A program made the position numbers and the translations under genes. The notes below the pieces were generated by a model. It had not been told where the DNA came from. It did not search any database and saw only the letters and a program-made list of their open reading frames with translations. 64,000 bases of DNA from Streptomyces sp. NBC_00102 (GTDB lineage: Bacteria; Actinomycetota; Actinomycetes; Streptomycetales; Streptomycetaceae). Shown piece after piece: positions 33,773 to 43,367 of this stretch (the first letter of the stretch is position 1; every line of letters starts with the position of its first letter). The DNA is taken from contig NZ_JAPEMC010000001.1 of the NCBI RefSeq assembly GCF_026343115.1, forward strand, positions 1,240,001-1,304,000. Direction: 5' to 3'.

Positions 33773-34710
33773 TCGCTCTCCGCGGCGATCGTGTCGAGGG
33801 CCTTCTGCAGGTCGGCCGGGTAGGAGCTGGCGAACTCGACCCAGCTGCCGTCCGAGGGGTGTTCGAAGCCGAGCCGGACGGCGTGCAGCCACTGCCGGGT
33901 CAGGCCGAGGCGCTTGGCCATGGTGGGGTCCGCGCCGTAGGTGAGGTCGCCGACGCAGGGGTGGCGGTGGGCGGACATGTGCACGCGGATCTGGTGCGTG
34001 CGGCCCGTCTCCAGCTTGATGTCGAGCAGGCTCGCGGCACGGTACGCCTCGATGAGGTCGTAGTGCGTCACGGAGGGCTTGCCCTCCTGGATCACGGCCC
34101 ACTTGTAGTCGTGGTTCGGGTGGCGGCCGATGGGGGCGTCGATGGTGCCGCTCATCGGGTCCGGGTGGCCCTGTACCAGCGCGTGGTACTTCTTCTCCAC
34201 GACGCGGTCGCGGAACTGCGCCTTCAGCAGGGTGTACGCGCGCTCCGACTTGGCCACCACCATCAGCCCGGAGGTGCCCACGTCGAGCCGGTGCACGATG
34301 CCCTGGCGCTCGGCGGCCCCCGAGGTGGAGATACGGTAACCGGCCGCGGCGAGGCCGCCGATGACGGTGGTGCCGGTCCAGCCGGGGCTGGGGTGGGCGG
34401 CCACGCCGACGGGCTTCACGATGACGACGATGTCGTCGTCGTCGTGCACGATCTCCATGCCCTCGACGGGCTCGGCGACGATCTGGACCGGGGGAGCCGC
34501 CTGCGGCATCTCGACCTCCATCCAGGCACCGCCCTGGACCCGGTCGGACTTCCCGGCCACCGAACCGTCCACCTGCACCTTTCCGGCGGCGGCCAGCTCG
34601 GCGGCCTTGGTGCGGGAGAACCCGAACATCCGGGAGATGGCGGCGTCGACGCGCTCGCCCTCCAGGCCGTCGGGCACGGGCAGGGTTCGGATCTCGGGGT
34701 GCGTACTCAC
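33769..34710 (-). CDS. rluD: RluD-type 23S rRNA pseudouridine synthase
   Basis: A 313-residue RluA-family pseudouridine synthase. An N-terminal S4 RNA-binding domain ([30 protein letters not shown]) precedes the catalytic domain with [18 protein letters not shown], whose Asp is the nucleophile, and [14 protein letters not shown] and CVGDLTYG. It most likely modifies helix 69 of 23S rRNA as RluD does. The GTG at 34710 ([14 protein letters not shown]) was chosen; upstream in-frame residues look non-coding. The lspA gene is 59 bases upstream. Confidence 0.93.
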   Translation of the reverse strand: MSTHPEIRTLPVPDGLEGERVDAAISRMFGFSRTKAAELAAAGKVQVDGSVAGKSDRVQGGAWMEVEMPQAAPPVQIVAEPVEGMEIVHDDDDIVVIVKPVGVAAHPSPGWTGTTVIGGLAAAGYRISTSGAAERQGIVHRLDVGTSGLMVVAKSERAYTLLKAQFRDRVVEKKYHALVQGHPDPMSGTIDAPIGRHPNHDYKWAVIQEGKPSVTHYDLIEAYRAASLLDIKLETGRTHQIRVHMSAHRHPCVGDLTYGADPTMAKRLGLTRQWLHAVRLGFEHPSDGSWVEFASSYPADLQKALDTIAAESE

Positions 34711-34769
34711 CTGATCGAGTATGCCTTGCGGCCACCGGTGCTGTGACCGGCGAGCTTCCCGGGCCGGAC

Positions 34770-35429
34770 TCAGTCCTTGTGGACGGTGCCGTCCGGGTCC
34801 AGTCCCCGGAAGGAGAGAAGCACGATGAGGATGCCTCCGCAGACGATCGCGGAGTCGGCCAGGTTGAAGACCGCGAAGTGCGCCGGTGAGATGAAGTCCA
34901 CCACCGCGCCCTTGAAGACGCCCGGCGCGCGGAAGAGGCGGTCGGTGAGGTTGCCGAGCGCCCCTCCGAGGAGCAGGCCGAGGGCGATGGCCCACGGCAG
35001 GCTGCGGAGCTTGCGGGCGAGCCGGACGATGACGACGATCACCGCCGCGGCGATGACGGTGAAGACCACCGTGAAGGCCTCACCCATGCTGAACGCGGCA
35101 CCGGGGTTGCGCACGGCTTCCAGCTTCAGCCAGTCGCCGATGATCTCGACGGGCTCGTGGTGCTCCAGCTTCGCGACGACGAGCGTCTTGCTGATCAGGT
35201 CGAGGAGGTAGGCCACGACGGCCACGGTGAAGAGCGCGACGAGCCGCCGCCTGCCCTTGCCGGTGACGGCGGTCGCGCCGTCACCCTGCGCGGCCGTGTC
35301 TCCGGCCGCCGCGGTGTCCCCTGCACCGTCCGCGACGGCTCCGTCGGCGGGCGCCTGGGAACCGGTCTCCCCGGCCCCCTCGGCGTCGGGGATGTCCGGC
35401 GTTTCGATGGTGCGCTCCGCCTCTGCCAC
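34770..35429 (-). CDS. lspA: Lipoprotein signal peptidase LspA
   Basis: A 219-residue aspartic membrane protease that cleaves prolipoprotein signal peptides. Four membrane helices are seen, and the two catalytic Asp motifs are GNLTDRLFR and [13 protein letters not shown]. The N-terminal 75 residues are an acidic Ala/Gly/Asp-rich extension (repeats like [13 protein letters not shown]) absent from shorter homologues. The GTG at 35429 is preceded by GAGG. It is the first gene of the lspA-rluD-GNAT operon. Confidence 0.95.
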   Translation of the reverse strand: MAEAERTIETPDIPDAEGAGETGSQAPADGAVADGAGDTAAAGDTAAQGDGATAVTGKGRRRLVALFTVAVVAYLLDLISKTLVVAKLEHHEPVEIIGDWLKLEAVRNPGAAFSMGEAFTVVFTVIAAAVIVVIVRLARKLRSLPWAIALGLLLGGALGNLTDRLFRAPGVFKGAVVDFISPAHFAVFNLADSAIVCGGILIVLLSFRGLDPDGTVHKD

Positions 35430-35449
35430 GTGAATCCTCAACCTGGGTC

Positions 35450-35495
35450 GTGTCCGGTACCGCACGCCGGCCGCCCGGCAGGGGCGACCGGACAC
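35450..35495 (-). terminator. Inverted repeat between the DksA-like gene and lspA
   Basis: Nine-base arms GTGTCCGGT and ACCGGACAC flank a 28-base GC-rich loop with its own pairing (GCCGG/CCGGC). It could terminate the DksA-like transcript or form a hairpin in the lspA leader. Confidence 0.45.
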
Positions 35496-35546
35496 GGCCT
35501 TGGTGCCGATTGAGGACGAGGGTACGACACGGAGCGCCCCGGACGG

Positions 35547-36365
35547 TCAGCCGCGTCTCTCCTGCTTCTGCTTGTCCTCGACGCAGAGGGTGGCCCGGGG
35601 GAACGCCTGCATGCGGGCCTTGCCGATGGGTTTGCCGCAGACCTCGCAGAGGCCGTAGGTCCCGGCGTCCATGCGGGCCAGGGCGCGTTCGGTCTGCTCC
35701 AGCGTCTCCTGGGCGTGGGCGGCGAGCGAGAGCTCGTGCTCGCGGGTGATGTTCTTGGTGCCGGTGTCCGCCTCGTCGTCGCCCGCCCCGTCGCCGGAGT
35801 CGCGCATCAGCCCCGCGAGGGCCGCACCGGAGGCCTCCAGCTCGGTGCGGAGCCGGGTGGCCTCGCCGGTGAGCTCCGCCCGCGCCTCGGCGACCTCCTC
35901 CGGCGTCCAGGGGTCCTCCCCCGGCCGGACGGCCAGCTCCCCGGGTGCGGTCGCCACGCGTGCCTGGGGCACCGCGCTCGCACTCGGTCCGCCGGACCCT
36001 GCCCCCGCCGCCCTGGCCGCGGTCTTCTTGGCTGCCACCGTCTGCTCTCCTGTCTGCTGGGCGGCGTCGGCCGCCTCCGTGGCCGCTGATGTGGCCTTCT
36101 TCGCCGTGCTCGTGCGGGCCGCGCTCTTCTTCGCGGGGGTCTTCCCGGCAGCCGTCTTCTTCGCGGCGGTCTTCTTGGCGGCCGTTTTCTTGGCGGCGGC
36201 CTTCTTCGCGGCGGCCTTCTTCGCGGGCTTCTCCGCGGCCGCCTCCGGTTCCGCCGCGCCGCGGGTGCCCCCGGTGTCCTTTCCGCTCCCGGCGCCCGTC
36301 CGCTCGTCAGTGGCGTTCGCGGATGCCGCTGACGCCGTCCGTCCGACGGTCTTCTTCGCCACCAT
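35547..36365 (-). CDS. DksA/TraR-like protein with histone-H1-like tail
   Basis: A 272-residue protein. Residues about 45-130 are a Lys/Ala-rich tail with repeated AAKKTAAKKTAAKK motifs like histone H1 or HupS C termini, suggesting DNA binding. The C-terminal 120 residues form a DksA/TraR-like coiled-coil plus zinc finger: REHELSLAAHAQETLEQTERALARMDAGTYGLCEVCGKPI then ATLCVEDKQKQERRG. The zinc site has only three of the usual four Cys, since the last position is Asp (CVED rather than CxxC), so metal binding may be altered. Such proteins may act at RNA polymerase; that function is inferred. It diverges from the ileS leader. Confidence 0.88.
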   Translation of the reverse strand: MVAKKTVGRTASAASANATDERTGAGSGKDTGGTRGAAEPEAAAEKPAKKAAAKKAAAKKTAAKKTAAKKTAAGKTPAKKSAARTSTAKKATSAATEAADAAQQTGEQTVAAKKTAARAAGAGSGGPSASAVPQARVATAPGELAVRPGEDPWTPEEVAEARAELTGEATRLRTELEASGAALAGLMRDSGDGAGDDEADTGTKNITREHELSLAAHAQETLEQTERALARMDAGTYGLCEVCGKPIGKARMQAFPRATLCVEDKQKQERRG

Positions 36366-36616
36366 GGGCGCGACCCCTTCACCTAGGGTGATCCTGCTCG
36401 CGGATCGTGCTGGGACGATAAATCGACCCATGACCCGCGGCAACGGGGCACGCCGCCCTGCCACCCCTCCCCGTACCCGGTCACGGCCCGCCTGCATCCG
36501 TTGTGCCCAGCTCCCCGCCGGGTATTCCGCCGGGCGGCGGAGCCGGAGGTTCCGCGGGCCCCCGACGCGCCATTCGGGTCAGCGTCCCGTGCGCGGGAGA
36601 CCCCGCGCAAAACCGG

Positions 36617-36646
36617 TCGGACTCCCCGCCCCCGGCCCCGTACACT
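36617..36646 (+). promoter_or_regulatory. Candidate promoter of the ileS T-box transcript
   Basis: A -10-like TACACT at 36641 lies 18 bases after TCGGAC. It is about 10 bases upstream of the first conserved leader bases; the -35 match is weak. Confidence 0.35.
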
Positions 36647-36649
36647 GGG

Positions 36650-36905
36650 CGCAGCGAGAGGCATGGATGGGACGAGTAGCGTCGTACGCAGCCCAGAGCG
36701 ACCCGGGGTCGGTGGAAGCCCGGGGGCGAGCGCGTCGTGAAGATCACCCCGGAGCCGCCGGAAGAACGCCGCAGGCAGGCAAGTAGACCCGGCATCGCAC
36801 CCCAATGAGGGGGCCAGGGCATGCGCCCGGGCCAAGGAGGGTGGTACCGCGGGAGCCCAGCGCTCTCGTCCCTCCGACGGAAGTGGGAAGACATCCGCCG
36901 GAGGA
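36650..36905 (+). ncRNA. T-box riboswitch leader of ileS
   Basis: The leader contains a structured stem I region with GGGACGAGTAGCGTCG, a candidate specifier ATC (isoleucine) at 36743-36745 within GTGAAGATCACC, and the hallmark T-box sequence GGGTGGTACCGCG at about 36839-36851 that pairs with the uncharged tRNA acceptor end. It is followed by CTCGTCCCTCC, which can mask the GGAGG at 36899-36903. This arrangement fits the actinobacterial translational type: uncharged tRNA-Ile frees the ribosome-binding site and raises IleS synthesis. Confidence 0.9.
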
Positions 36906-36914
36906 AACCCGAAC

Positions 36915-39900
36915 ATGACATCGCCGCAGTACCGCCCGGTCCCCGCTCAGGTCGACCTGCCCGCGCTGGAGCACACCGTGCTCGACTTCTGGCGCGACGG
37001 CAAGGTCTTCGCCAAGAGCCTCGAACAGTCCGAGGGCCGCCCCGAGTGGGTCTTCTACGAGGGCCCGCCGACCGCCAACGGCATGCCCGGCGCCCACCAC
37101 ATCGAAGCCCGCGTCTTCAAGGACGTCTTTCCGCGCTTCCGCACGATGCAGGGCTACCACGTCGGCCGGAAGGCCGGCTGGGACTGCCACGGTCTGCCCG
37201 TGGAGCTCGCGGTCGAGAAGGAGCTGGGCTTCAACGGCAAGAAGGACATCGAGGCGTACGGCATCGCCGAGTTCAACGCCAAGTGCCGCGAGTCCGTGAC
37301 CCGCCACACCGACGCCTTCTCCGACCTGACGACCCGCATGGGGTACTGGGTCGACATGGACGACGCGTACCGGACGATGGACCCGGAGTACGTCGACTCG
37401 GTCTGGTGGTCGCTGAAGAAGATCTTCGACAAGGACCTGCTGGTCCAGTCCCACCGCGTCGCTCCCTGGTGCCCCCGCTGCGGCACAGGCCTCTCCGACC
37501 ACGAACTGGCGCAGGGGTACGAGACGGTCGTCGACCCGTCGGTCTTCGTCCGCTTCCCGCTGACCTCCGGCCCGCTGGCCGGCCGGGCGTCGCTGCTGGT
37601 CTGGACGACCACCCCGTGGACGCTGGTCTCCAACACCGCCGTCGCCGCCCACCCCGAGGTGGAGTACGTCGTGGCGACGAACGGCGAGGAGCGTCTCGTC
37701 GTGGCGCGCCCGCTGGTGGAGAAGGCGCTCGGCGAGGGCTGGGAGCTCACCGGCGAGTCCTTCACCGGCCGGGAGATGGAGCGCTGGACCTACGAGCGCC
37801 CCTTCGACCTGGTCGAGTTCCCCGCCGAGGCGCACTACGTCGTCAACGCCGAGTACGTCACCACCGAGGACGGTACGGGTCTGGTCCACCAGTCCCCCGC
37901 GTTCGGCGCCGACGACCTCCTGGTCTGCAAGGCGTACGGTCTGCCGGTGGTCAACCCGGTGCGCCCGGACGGCACCTTCGAGGAGGACCTGCCGCTGGTC
38001 GGCGGGGTCTTCTTCAAGAAGGCGGACGAGGCGCTCACCGAGGACCTCGCCGCCCGGGGCAAGCTCTTCCGCCACGTCCCGTACGAGCACAGCTACCCGC
38101 ACTGCTGGCGCTGCCACACCGCGCTGCTCTACTACGCGCAGCCGTCCTGGTACATCCGCACCACCGCCGTCAAGGACCGCCTCCTCGCGGAGAACGAGAA
38201 GACCAACTGGTTCCCGGACTCGGTGAAGAACGGCCGCTTCGGCGACTGGCTGCACAACAACGTCGACTGGGCGCTCTCCCGCAACCGCTACTGGGGCACC
38301 CCGCTGCCGATCTGGCGCTGCGAGGACGGCCACCTCACCTGCGTCGGTTCGCGCGCCGAACTGTCGGAGCTGACCGGCAGCGACCAGTCGGGCCTCGACC
38401 CGCACCGGCCGTTCGTCGACGCGATCACGTTCACCTGCACCGAGGACAACTGCCAGTTGGAGGCGTACCGCGTCCCCGAGGTCATCGACGCCTGGTACGA
38501 CTCGGGTTCGATGCCGTTCGCGCAGTGGGGCTACCCGTACAAGAACAAGGAGGTCTTCGAGAGCCGCTACCCGGCGCAGTTCATCTCGGAGGCCATCGAC
38601 CAGACGCGTGGCTGGTTCTACACGCTGATGGCGGTCGGCACCCTCGTCTTCGACCAGTCCTCCTACGAGAACGTGGTCTGCCTCGGCCACATCCTCGCCG
38701 AGGACGGCCGGAAGATGTCCAAGCACCTGGGCAACACCCTCGACCCGATCCCGCTGATGGACCAGCACGGCGCCGACGCGGTGCGCTGGTTCATGGCCGC
38801 GGGCGGTTCCCCGTGGGCGGCCCGGCGTGTGGGTCACGGCACCATCCAGGAGGTCGTCCGCAAGACGCTCCTGACGTACTGGAACACGGTCGCCTTCCAG
38901 GCGCTGTACGCCCGTACGTCCGCGTGGGCGCCGTCGGCGGCCGACCCGGCACCGGCGGACCGCACGGTCCTGGACCGCTGGCTGCTGAGTGAACTCAACG
39001 CCCTGGTGGGCCAGGTGACCACCGCGCTGGACGGCTTCGACACCCAGCGGGCGGGCAAGCTGCTCTCCTCGTTCGTCGACGACCTCTCCAACTGGTACGT
39101 CCGCCGCTCGCGCCGCCGCTTCTGGCAGGGCGACAAGGCGGCGCTGCGCACGCTGCACGAGGTCGTCGAGACGGTGACCCGGCTGATGGCCCCGCTGACT
39201 CCGTTCATCACCGAGCGGGTCTGGCAGGACCTGGTGGTTCCGGTGACCCCGGACGCCCCCGAGTCGGTGCACCTCTCCTCGTGGCCGGTGGCCGACGCCT
39301 CGGCGGTCGACCCCGAACTCTCCACGCAGATGGCGCTGGTGCGCCGGCTGGTGGAGCTCGGCCGGGCGACCCGCGCCGAGTCGGGCGTGAAGACCCGCCA
39401 GCCGCTCTCCCGCGCGCTGGTCGCGGCGGCCGGCTTCGAGGCGCTCTCCGCCGATCTGCACGCGCAGATCACCGAGGAGCTGAACGTCTCCTCGCTGGCC
39501 TCGCTCTCCGAGGTGGGCGGCTCGCTGGTCGACACCACGGCGAAGGCCAACTTCCGCGCGCTGGGCAAGCGTTTCGGCAAGGGCGTGCAGGCGGTCGCGA
39601 AGGCGGTCGCGAACGCCGAGGCCGCCGCGCTCTCGCAGGCGCTGCGCGAGGGGACCGCATCGGTGGAGGTGGACGGCGAGACGGTCTCGCTGACGCCGGA
39701 CGAGGTCATCATCACGGAGACCCCGCGCGAGGGCTGGTCGGTGGCGTCCGACTCGGGCGCCACGGTCGCCCTGGACCTGGAGATCACCCCGGAGCTGCGC
39801 CGCGCGGGCCTCGCCCGTGACGCGATCCGGCTGATCCAGGAGGCCCGCAAGAACAGCGGCCTGGACGTGGCGGACCGGATCGCGGTGCGCTGGACCTCCG

Positions 39901-40058
39901 ACTCGGCCGCCACGGTGGAGGCGCTCACCGAGCACGCCCCGCTGATCGCGGACGAGGTGCTCGCCCTGGACTACGCCCGGGGCGACGCGGACGACTCGTA
40001 CGGCACCCCGTTCGAGGACGAGGGCCTGGACCTGCGCTTCCGCCTCCGCAAGCACTGA
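36915..40058 (+). CDS. ileS: Isoleucyl-tRNA synthetase
   Basis: A 1047-residue class I synthetase, in the longer size range of the eukaryote-like IleS type common in actinobacteria. The HIGH-type motif is PPTANGMPGAHHIEAR, the KMSKS-type motif is DGRKMSKHLGN, and the CP1 editing domain holds SLLVWTTTPWTLVSNTAVA. Zinc-ligand Cys pairs are visible (APWCPRCGTGL, HCWRCHTALL). ATG at 36915 is preceded by GGAGG 11 bases upstream, under T-box control. A terminator follows the stop. Confidence 0.98.
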   Translation: MTSPQYRPVPAQVDLPALEHTVLDFWRDGKVFAKSLEQSEGRPEWVFYEGPPTANGMPGAHHIEARVFKDVFPRFRTMQGYHVGRKAGWDCHGLPVELAVEKELGFNGKKDIEAYGIAEFNAKCRESVTRHTDAFSDLTTRMGYWVDMDDAYRTMDPEYVDSVWWSLKKIFDKDLLVQSHRVAPWCPRCGTGLSDHELAQGYETVVDPSVFVRFPLTSGPLAGRASLLVWTTTPWTLVSNTAVAAHPEVEYVVATNGEERLVVARPLVEKALGEGWELTGESFTGREMERWTYERPFDLVEFPAEAHYVVNAEYVTTEDGTGLVHQSPAFGADDLLVCKAYGLPVVNPVRPDGTFEEDLPLVGGVFFKKADEALTEDLAARGKLFRHVPYEHSYPHCWRCHTALLYYAQPSWYIRTTAVKDRLLAENEKTNWFPDSVKNGRFGDWLHNNVDWALSRNRYWGTPLPIWRCEDGHLTCVGSRAELSELTGSDQSGLDPHRPFVDAITFTCTEDNCQLEAYRVPEVIDAWYDSGSMPFAQWGYPYKNKEVFESRYPAQFISEAIDQTRGWFYTLMAVGTLVFDQSSYENVVCLGHILAEDGRKMSKHLGNTLDPIPLMDQHGADAVRWFMAAGGSPWAARRVGHGTIQEVVRKTLLTYWNTVAFQALYARTSAWAPSAADPAPADRTVLDRWLLSELNALVGQVTTALDGFDTQRAGKLLSSFVDDLSNWYVRRSRRRFWQGDKAALRTLHEVVETVTRLMAPLTPFITERVWQDLVVPVTPDAPESVHLSSWPVADASAVDPELSTQMALVRRLVELGRATRAESGVKTRQPLSRALVAAAGFEALSADLHAQITEELNVSSLASLSEVGGSLVDTTAKANFRALGKRFGKGVQAVAKAVANAEAAALSQALREGTASVEVDGETVSLTPDEVIITETPREGWSVASDSGATVALDLEITPELRRAGLARDAIRLIQEARKNSGLDVADRIAVRWTSDSAATVEALTEHAPLIADEVLALDYARGDADDSYGTPFEDEGLDLRFRLRKH

Positions 40059-40094
40059 CCGGCCGCCCCTCGGCTCCACGGGGCACCGGTCGAC

Positions 40095-40127
40095 CGAAGG
40101 CCCGGCGGGACTCCCGCCGGGCCTTCG
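40095..40127 (+). terminator. Terminator after ileS
   Basis: Perfect 15-base arms CGAAGGCCCGGCGGG and CCCGCCGGGCCTTCG with a three-base loop, 36 bases past the stop. Confidence 0.88.
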
Positions 40128-40257
40128 GCGTTCCCGGGAGCGCTCGGGCGATACCGGAAACTTCGTTCCACTACAGGGTGATTCATGCGTATCTGAGTTG
40201 ATTCGCACCTCTCCGGGCGCCCCTGCGGGCTCCGGAAGGCCGCCGGCAGGGGCGCAC

Positions 40258-40299
40258 GGAAAAGGGCCGGGCCCCGGGGAGATCCCCGGGGCCCGGCCC
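40258..40299 (-). terminator. Terminator after divIVA
   Basis: Perfect 16-base arms GGGCCGGGCCCCGGGG and CCCCGGGGCCCGGCCC with a four-base loop, followed on the minus strand by TTTTCC. It is about 40 bases beyond the divIVA stop. Confidence 0.88.
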
Positions 40300-40340
40300 T
40301 CAGCCTGCCGACGGCTACGCGCTCAGAGAGCGCGAGCCGG

Positions 40341-41486
40341 TCAGTTGTCGTCCTCGTCGATGAGGAACCCGCGCATCGGCGACGGAGCCTGCTGCATCGG
40401 CTGCGGCGCCTGCGGCCGTACCGGTGCCATCGGCTGCGTCATCGCGGGCGACATCTGCTGCTGCCCACCGAAGGACGGTCCGGGACCCATGGACGGGTTG
40501 CCACCCATCGACGGGCCGCCGTGGTTGCCGGCGCCCATGCCGTGGCCCATCGCACCGGCACCGGCCGGAGCCAGCGAGGGCGACGGCGGCAGCGAGGCGG
40601 CCGCGGGGCTCCGCGGCGGAGCCAGCGAGTCGTCGGCCTGGGTCTCCAGCTGACGCAGCTGGCTCTCCAGGTACGACTTCAGGCGGGTGCGGTACTCGCG
40701 CTCGAAGCCACGCAGGTCCTCGACCTTGCGCTCCAGCGTCGCGCGGGCCGACTCCAGCGAGCCCATCGCCACGCGGTGCTTCTCCTGCGCGTCCCGCTCC
40801 AGCGCGTCGGCCTTCGCCCGCGCGTCGCGCTCCAGACCCTCGGCACGGCTGCGCGCCTCACCGACGATCTTGTTGGCCTCGGAACGGGCCTCCGCGATCG
40901 CCTGGTCGGCGGTCTGCTGCGCCAGCGAGAGGACACGGGCGGCGCTGTCGCCACCGGGTCCCTGCTGCTGCATCTGCTGCATCGGCTGCTGCATCTGCTG
41001 CATGGGCTGCATCTGCTGCTGCATCTGCTGGGGAGCGTGACCCATGGGACCGCCCATGGGACCACCCATGGCGCCGCCCATGGGGCCGCCCTGCATCGGG
41101 CCGGGGCCGTGCTGGCCCTGCGGACCGGGGCCGTGCTGACCCTGCTGGGGGCCATGGCCGCTGGGACCGGCGGGCAGCTGCGGCGGACCCATCTGCGGGG
41201 GCTGCTGCTGGACCGGCGGACCCGATATGGCGGCGGGCACGGGAGCCCCGGGCCTCTCCTGCTGCTGCTCCGGGGGCTTGCGCATGGCCTGCTGCTGCTG
41301 GTTCTGCGCGGCGGCACGCGTCGCGGCGGCCAGCTTGGCGCGCAGGTCCTCGTTCTCGCGGAGCAGTCGCGTCAGCTCGGATTCGACCTCGTCGAGGAAG
41401 GCATCGACCTCGTCCTCGTCATAGCCTTCTCGGAGGCGGACGGTCGTGAACTGCTTGTTCCGCACGTCCTCGGGGGTCAGCGGCAT
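40341..41486 (-). CDS. divIVA: Polar growth protein DivIVA
   Basis: A 381-residue coiled-coil protein that marks hyphal tips and directs polar cell wall growth in Streptomyces. The N-terminal membrane-curvature-binding domain ([35 protein letters not shown]) is followed by a first coiled coil, a long Pro/Gln/Gly/Met-rich linker (residues about 80-200, with MQQ and MGG repeats), a second long coiled coil ([22 protein letters not shown] ... [13 protein letters not shown]) and a disordered tail ending [10 protein letters not shown]. The second coil and linker are typical of actinobacteria. ATG at 41486 follows GGTGAAG. It lies 49 bases after the yggT-like gene, at the end of the dcw region. Confidence 0.97.
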   Translation of the reverse strand: MPLTPEDVRNKQFTTVRLREGYDEDEVDAFLDEVESELTRLLRENEDLRAKLAAATRAAAQNQQQQAMRKPPEQQQERPGAPVPAAISGPPVQQQPPQMGPPQLPAGPSGHGPQQGQHGPGPQGQHGPGPMQGGPMGGAMGGPMGGPMGHAPQQMQQQMQPMQQMQQPMQQMQQQGPGGDSAARVLSLAQQTADQAIAEARSEANKIVGEARSRAEGLERDARAKADALERDAQEKHRVAMGSLESARATLERKVEDLRGFEREYRTRLKSYLESQLRQLETQADDSLAPPRSPAAASLPPSPSLAPAGAGAMGHGMGAGNHGGPSMGGNPSMGPGPSFGGQQQMSPAMTQPMAPVRPQAPQPMQQAPSPMRGFLIDEDDN

Positions 41487-41535
41487 CTCTTCTTCACCTC
41501 TACGTAGTCGTCGGCAGTCGGCAGGACCGTATCGT

Positions 41536-41832
41536 TCACACGCTGCTCGCAAGCCACTGGAGCAGCTCGATCAGGATGTAGACGATGATCATCAGAACGA
41601 AGAAGGACAGGTCGAGCGCCACGCCCCCGAGACGCAGCGGCGGAATCAACCGCCGCAGGAGCTTGAGCGGTGGATCGGTGGCCGTGTAAGTGGCCTCGAG
41701 AACCACCACCATCGGCTTGCCCGGCTCCCATGAACGCGCGAACTGGAAGACGTAGTCCATGACCAGCCGGAAGATCAGCACGACGAGGAAGCACTTCAGC
41801 GCGACGCTGACCACTTCGAGTGCGACGCCCAT
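41536..41832 (-). CDS. YggT-family membrane protein
   Basis: A 98-residue protein with two membrane regions ([21 protein letters not shown] and [22 protein letters not shown]) and the YggT-typical [16 protein letters not shown] between them. YggT proteins are widespread beside sepF and divIVA and are thought to take part in division or envelope function. It is 68 bases downstream of sepF and 49 upstream of divIVA. Confidence 0.9.
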   Translation of the reverse strand: MGVALEVVSVALKCFLVVLIFRLVMDYVFQFARSWEPGKPMVVVLEATYTATDPPLKLLRRLIPPLRLGGVALDLSFFVLMIIVYILIELLQWLASSV

Positions 41833-41900
41833 GACCGCGCTTCCCTCCCCTGGTTCTCGTAGCTCCGGCCTCTCGGCCGGGTTGTTCCCGTGTCGCGTTC

Positions 41901-42518
41901 TCAGCTCTGGTTGAAGAACCCGCCCTCTGCAATACGGGCCTTGTCCTCCGCCGTGACATCGACGTTAGCAGGCGACAACAGGAACACCTTCTGCGTCACG
42001 CGCTCAATGCTGCCATGAAGTCCGAAGACGAGTCCCGCGGCAAAGTCGACAAGTCGCTTTGCGTCCGTGTCGTCCATCTCCGTGAGATTCATGATCACCG
42101 GAGTGCCCTCACGGAAGTGTTCCCCGATGGTACGGGCCTCGTTGTAGGTCCGGGGGTGCAACGTGGTGATGCGGTACGGCTCCCGCTCGGAGACGACCTT
42201 GGGCATGATCACGGGTGCGTTCTTCTCCAGGTTGGGGCGTTCAGGTGTGATGGATGCCACGGGCGCGATCCGGGCGGGTCGCACACTCTCGGCGGGGAGC
42301 TGAACTGGCTCGCGCGGCGCGGGGGGTTGCACCACTCGTACCGGTTCGTCCCTTTCGCGCTCCCGCTCCACCTGATGCGCGGGCTGGTGCCTGCGCCGGT
42401 CCCGCTCGGGCTCCGGCTCGGGTTCGAATTCATCGTCGGGGTCGAACCCCGGACCGTCGTACCCATCGTCCTCCACGAGGCCGAGGTAGACCGCCATCTT
42501 GCGCATCGCGCCGGCCAT
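41901..42518 (-). CDS. sepF: FtsZ-binding division protein SepF
   Basis: A 205-residue SepF. The N-terminal amphipathic membrane anchor ([20 protein letters not shown]) is followed by an acidic/arginine-rich linker and the C-terminal SepF core ([51 protein letters not shown]), which polymerises and binds the FtsZ tail. ATG 42518 is used; the downstream MRKMAVYLG start (M5 or M8) is conceivable. In actinobacteria, which lack FtsA, SepF is the main membrane tether of FtsZ. It follows yggS by 126 bases, which may contain an extra promoter. Confidence 0.95.
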   Translation of the reverse strand: MAGAMRKMAVYLGLVEDDGYDGPGFDPDDEFEPEPEPERDRRRHQPAHQVERERERDEPVRVVQPPAPREPVQLPAESVRPARIAPVASITPERPNLEKNAPVIMPKVVSEREPYRITTLHPRTYNEARTIGEHFREGTPVIMNLTEMDDTDAKRLVDFAAGLVFGLHGSIERVTQKVFLLSPANVDVTAEDKARIAEGGFFNQS

Positions 42519-42644
42519 GCTCCGAGTCCTCCGCTCTGTGGTGGATCGGCAATCGTCACCAAGTGCCAGCGATCCACGGTGGTCTGCCCCGTATTGAGCG
42601 GGAATGACCATATTTTCTGCTGTGGTCCGACCTGCTTCGCGACG

Positions 42645-43367
42645 TTACCCGAGCCGGGGTCGGACTCCGAGTACCGCAGTACCGACGCGTACATGTGTCG
42701 CTCCGGCCGCTACGGCGTCCTCGAGGTCCGAACTCATCCCCGCGGAGACCATGTTCGCAGCCGGATGGTCCGTGCGCAGCCGGGATGAGATTTCCATCAG
42801 CCGCTCGAAGGCGGCCCGTTGGCGTCCGGCATAGGGGCCGGCGAGCGGCGCGACCGTCATCAGACCGTCGAGCCGGAGCCCCGGTGCCGCCGCCACCGCG
42901 GCGGCCAGCGCCTCCACGCCCTCGGGGGCGACCCCGCCCCGCTCGCCGCGTCCGCCGTTCCCGGCGTCGAGGGCGACCTGGATCAAGCAGCCGAGTTCAC
43001 TCTCCCGCTCACCGGCCGCAGCCGTGGAGAGAGCGGAAACCAACTTGATCCGGTCGATCGACTGCACCACATCGGCATAACGCGTCACCGAACGAACCTT
43101 GTTGGTCTGAAGTTGACCGACGAAGTGCCAAGTGAGCGACAGATCCGAACAGTCCGCGGCCTTGGGGGCGGCGTCCTGGTCCCGGTTCTCGGCCACCTGA
43201 CGCACACCGAGTCCGTGCAGGATCCGCACGTCGCTCGCCGGATAGGTCTTGGTGACCACGATCAGGGTGACCTCGTCCCGCGACCGGCCGGCCGCGGAAC
43301 AGGCGGAGGCGATACGTTCCTCCACCCGCGCCAGGTTGTCGGCGAGTTCCTTGCTGCGGTCCGTCAT
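42645..43367 (-). CDS. PLP-binding protein YggS/ProSC (PLP homeostasis)
   Basis: A 240-residue PLP-binding protein of the YggS/PROSC family, a single-domain alanine-racemase-like barrel that buffers pyridoxal phosphate. The PLP lysine is in VTLIVVTKTYPASDV; further motifs are WHFVGQLQTNK and the phosphate-binding SAGMSSDLEDAVAAGATHVRVGTAVLG. ATG at 43367 overlaps the pgeF stop (ATGA), so the two are coupled. The usual FGENR-type motif reads AENRDQDAA here. Confidence 0.95.
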   Translation of the reverse strand: MTDRSKELADNLARVEERIASACSAAGRSRDEVTLIVVTKTYPASDVRILHGLGVRQVAENRDQDAAPKAADCSDLSLTWHFVGQLQTNKVRSVTRYADVVQSIDRIKLVSALSTAAAGERESELGCLIQVALDAGNGGRGERGGVAPEGVEALAAAVAAAPGLRLDGLMTVAPLAGPYAGRQRAAFERLMEISSRLRTDHPAANMVSAGMSSDLEDAVAAGATHVRVGTAVLGVRPRLG

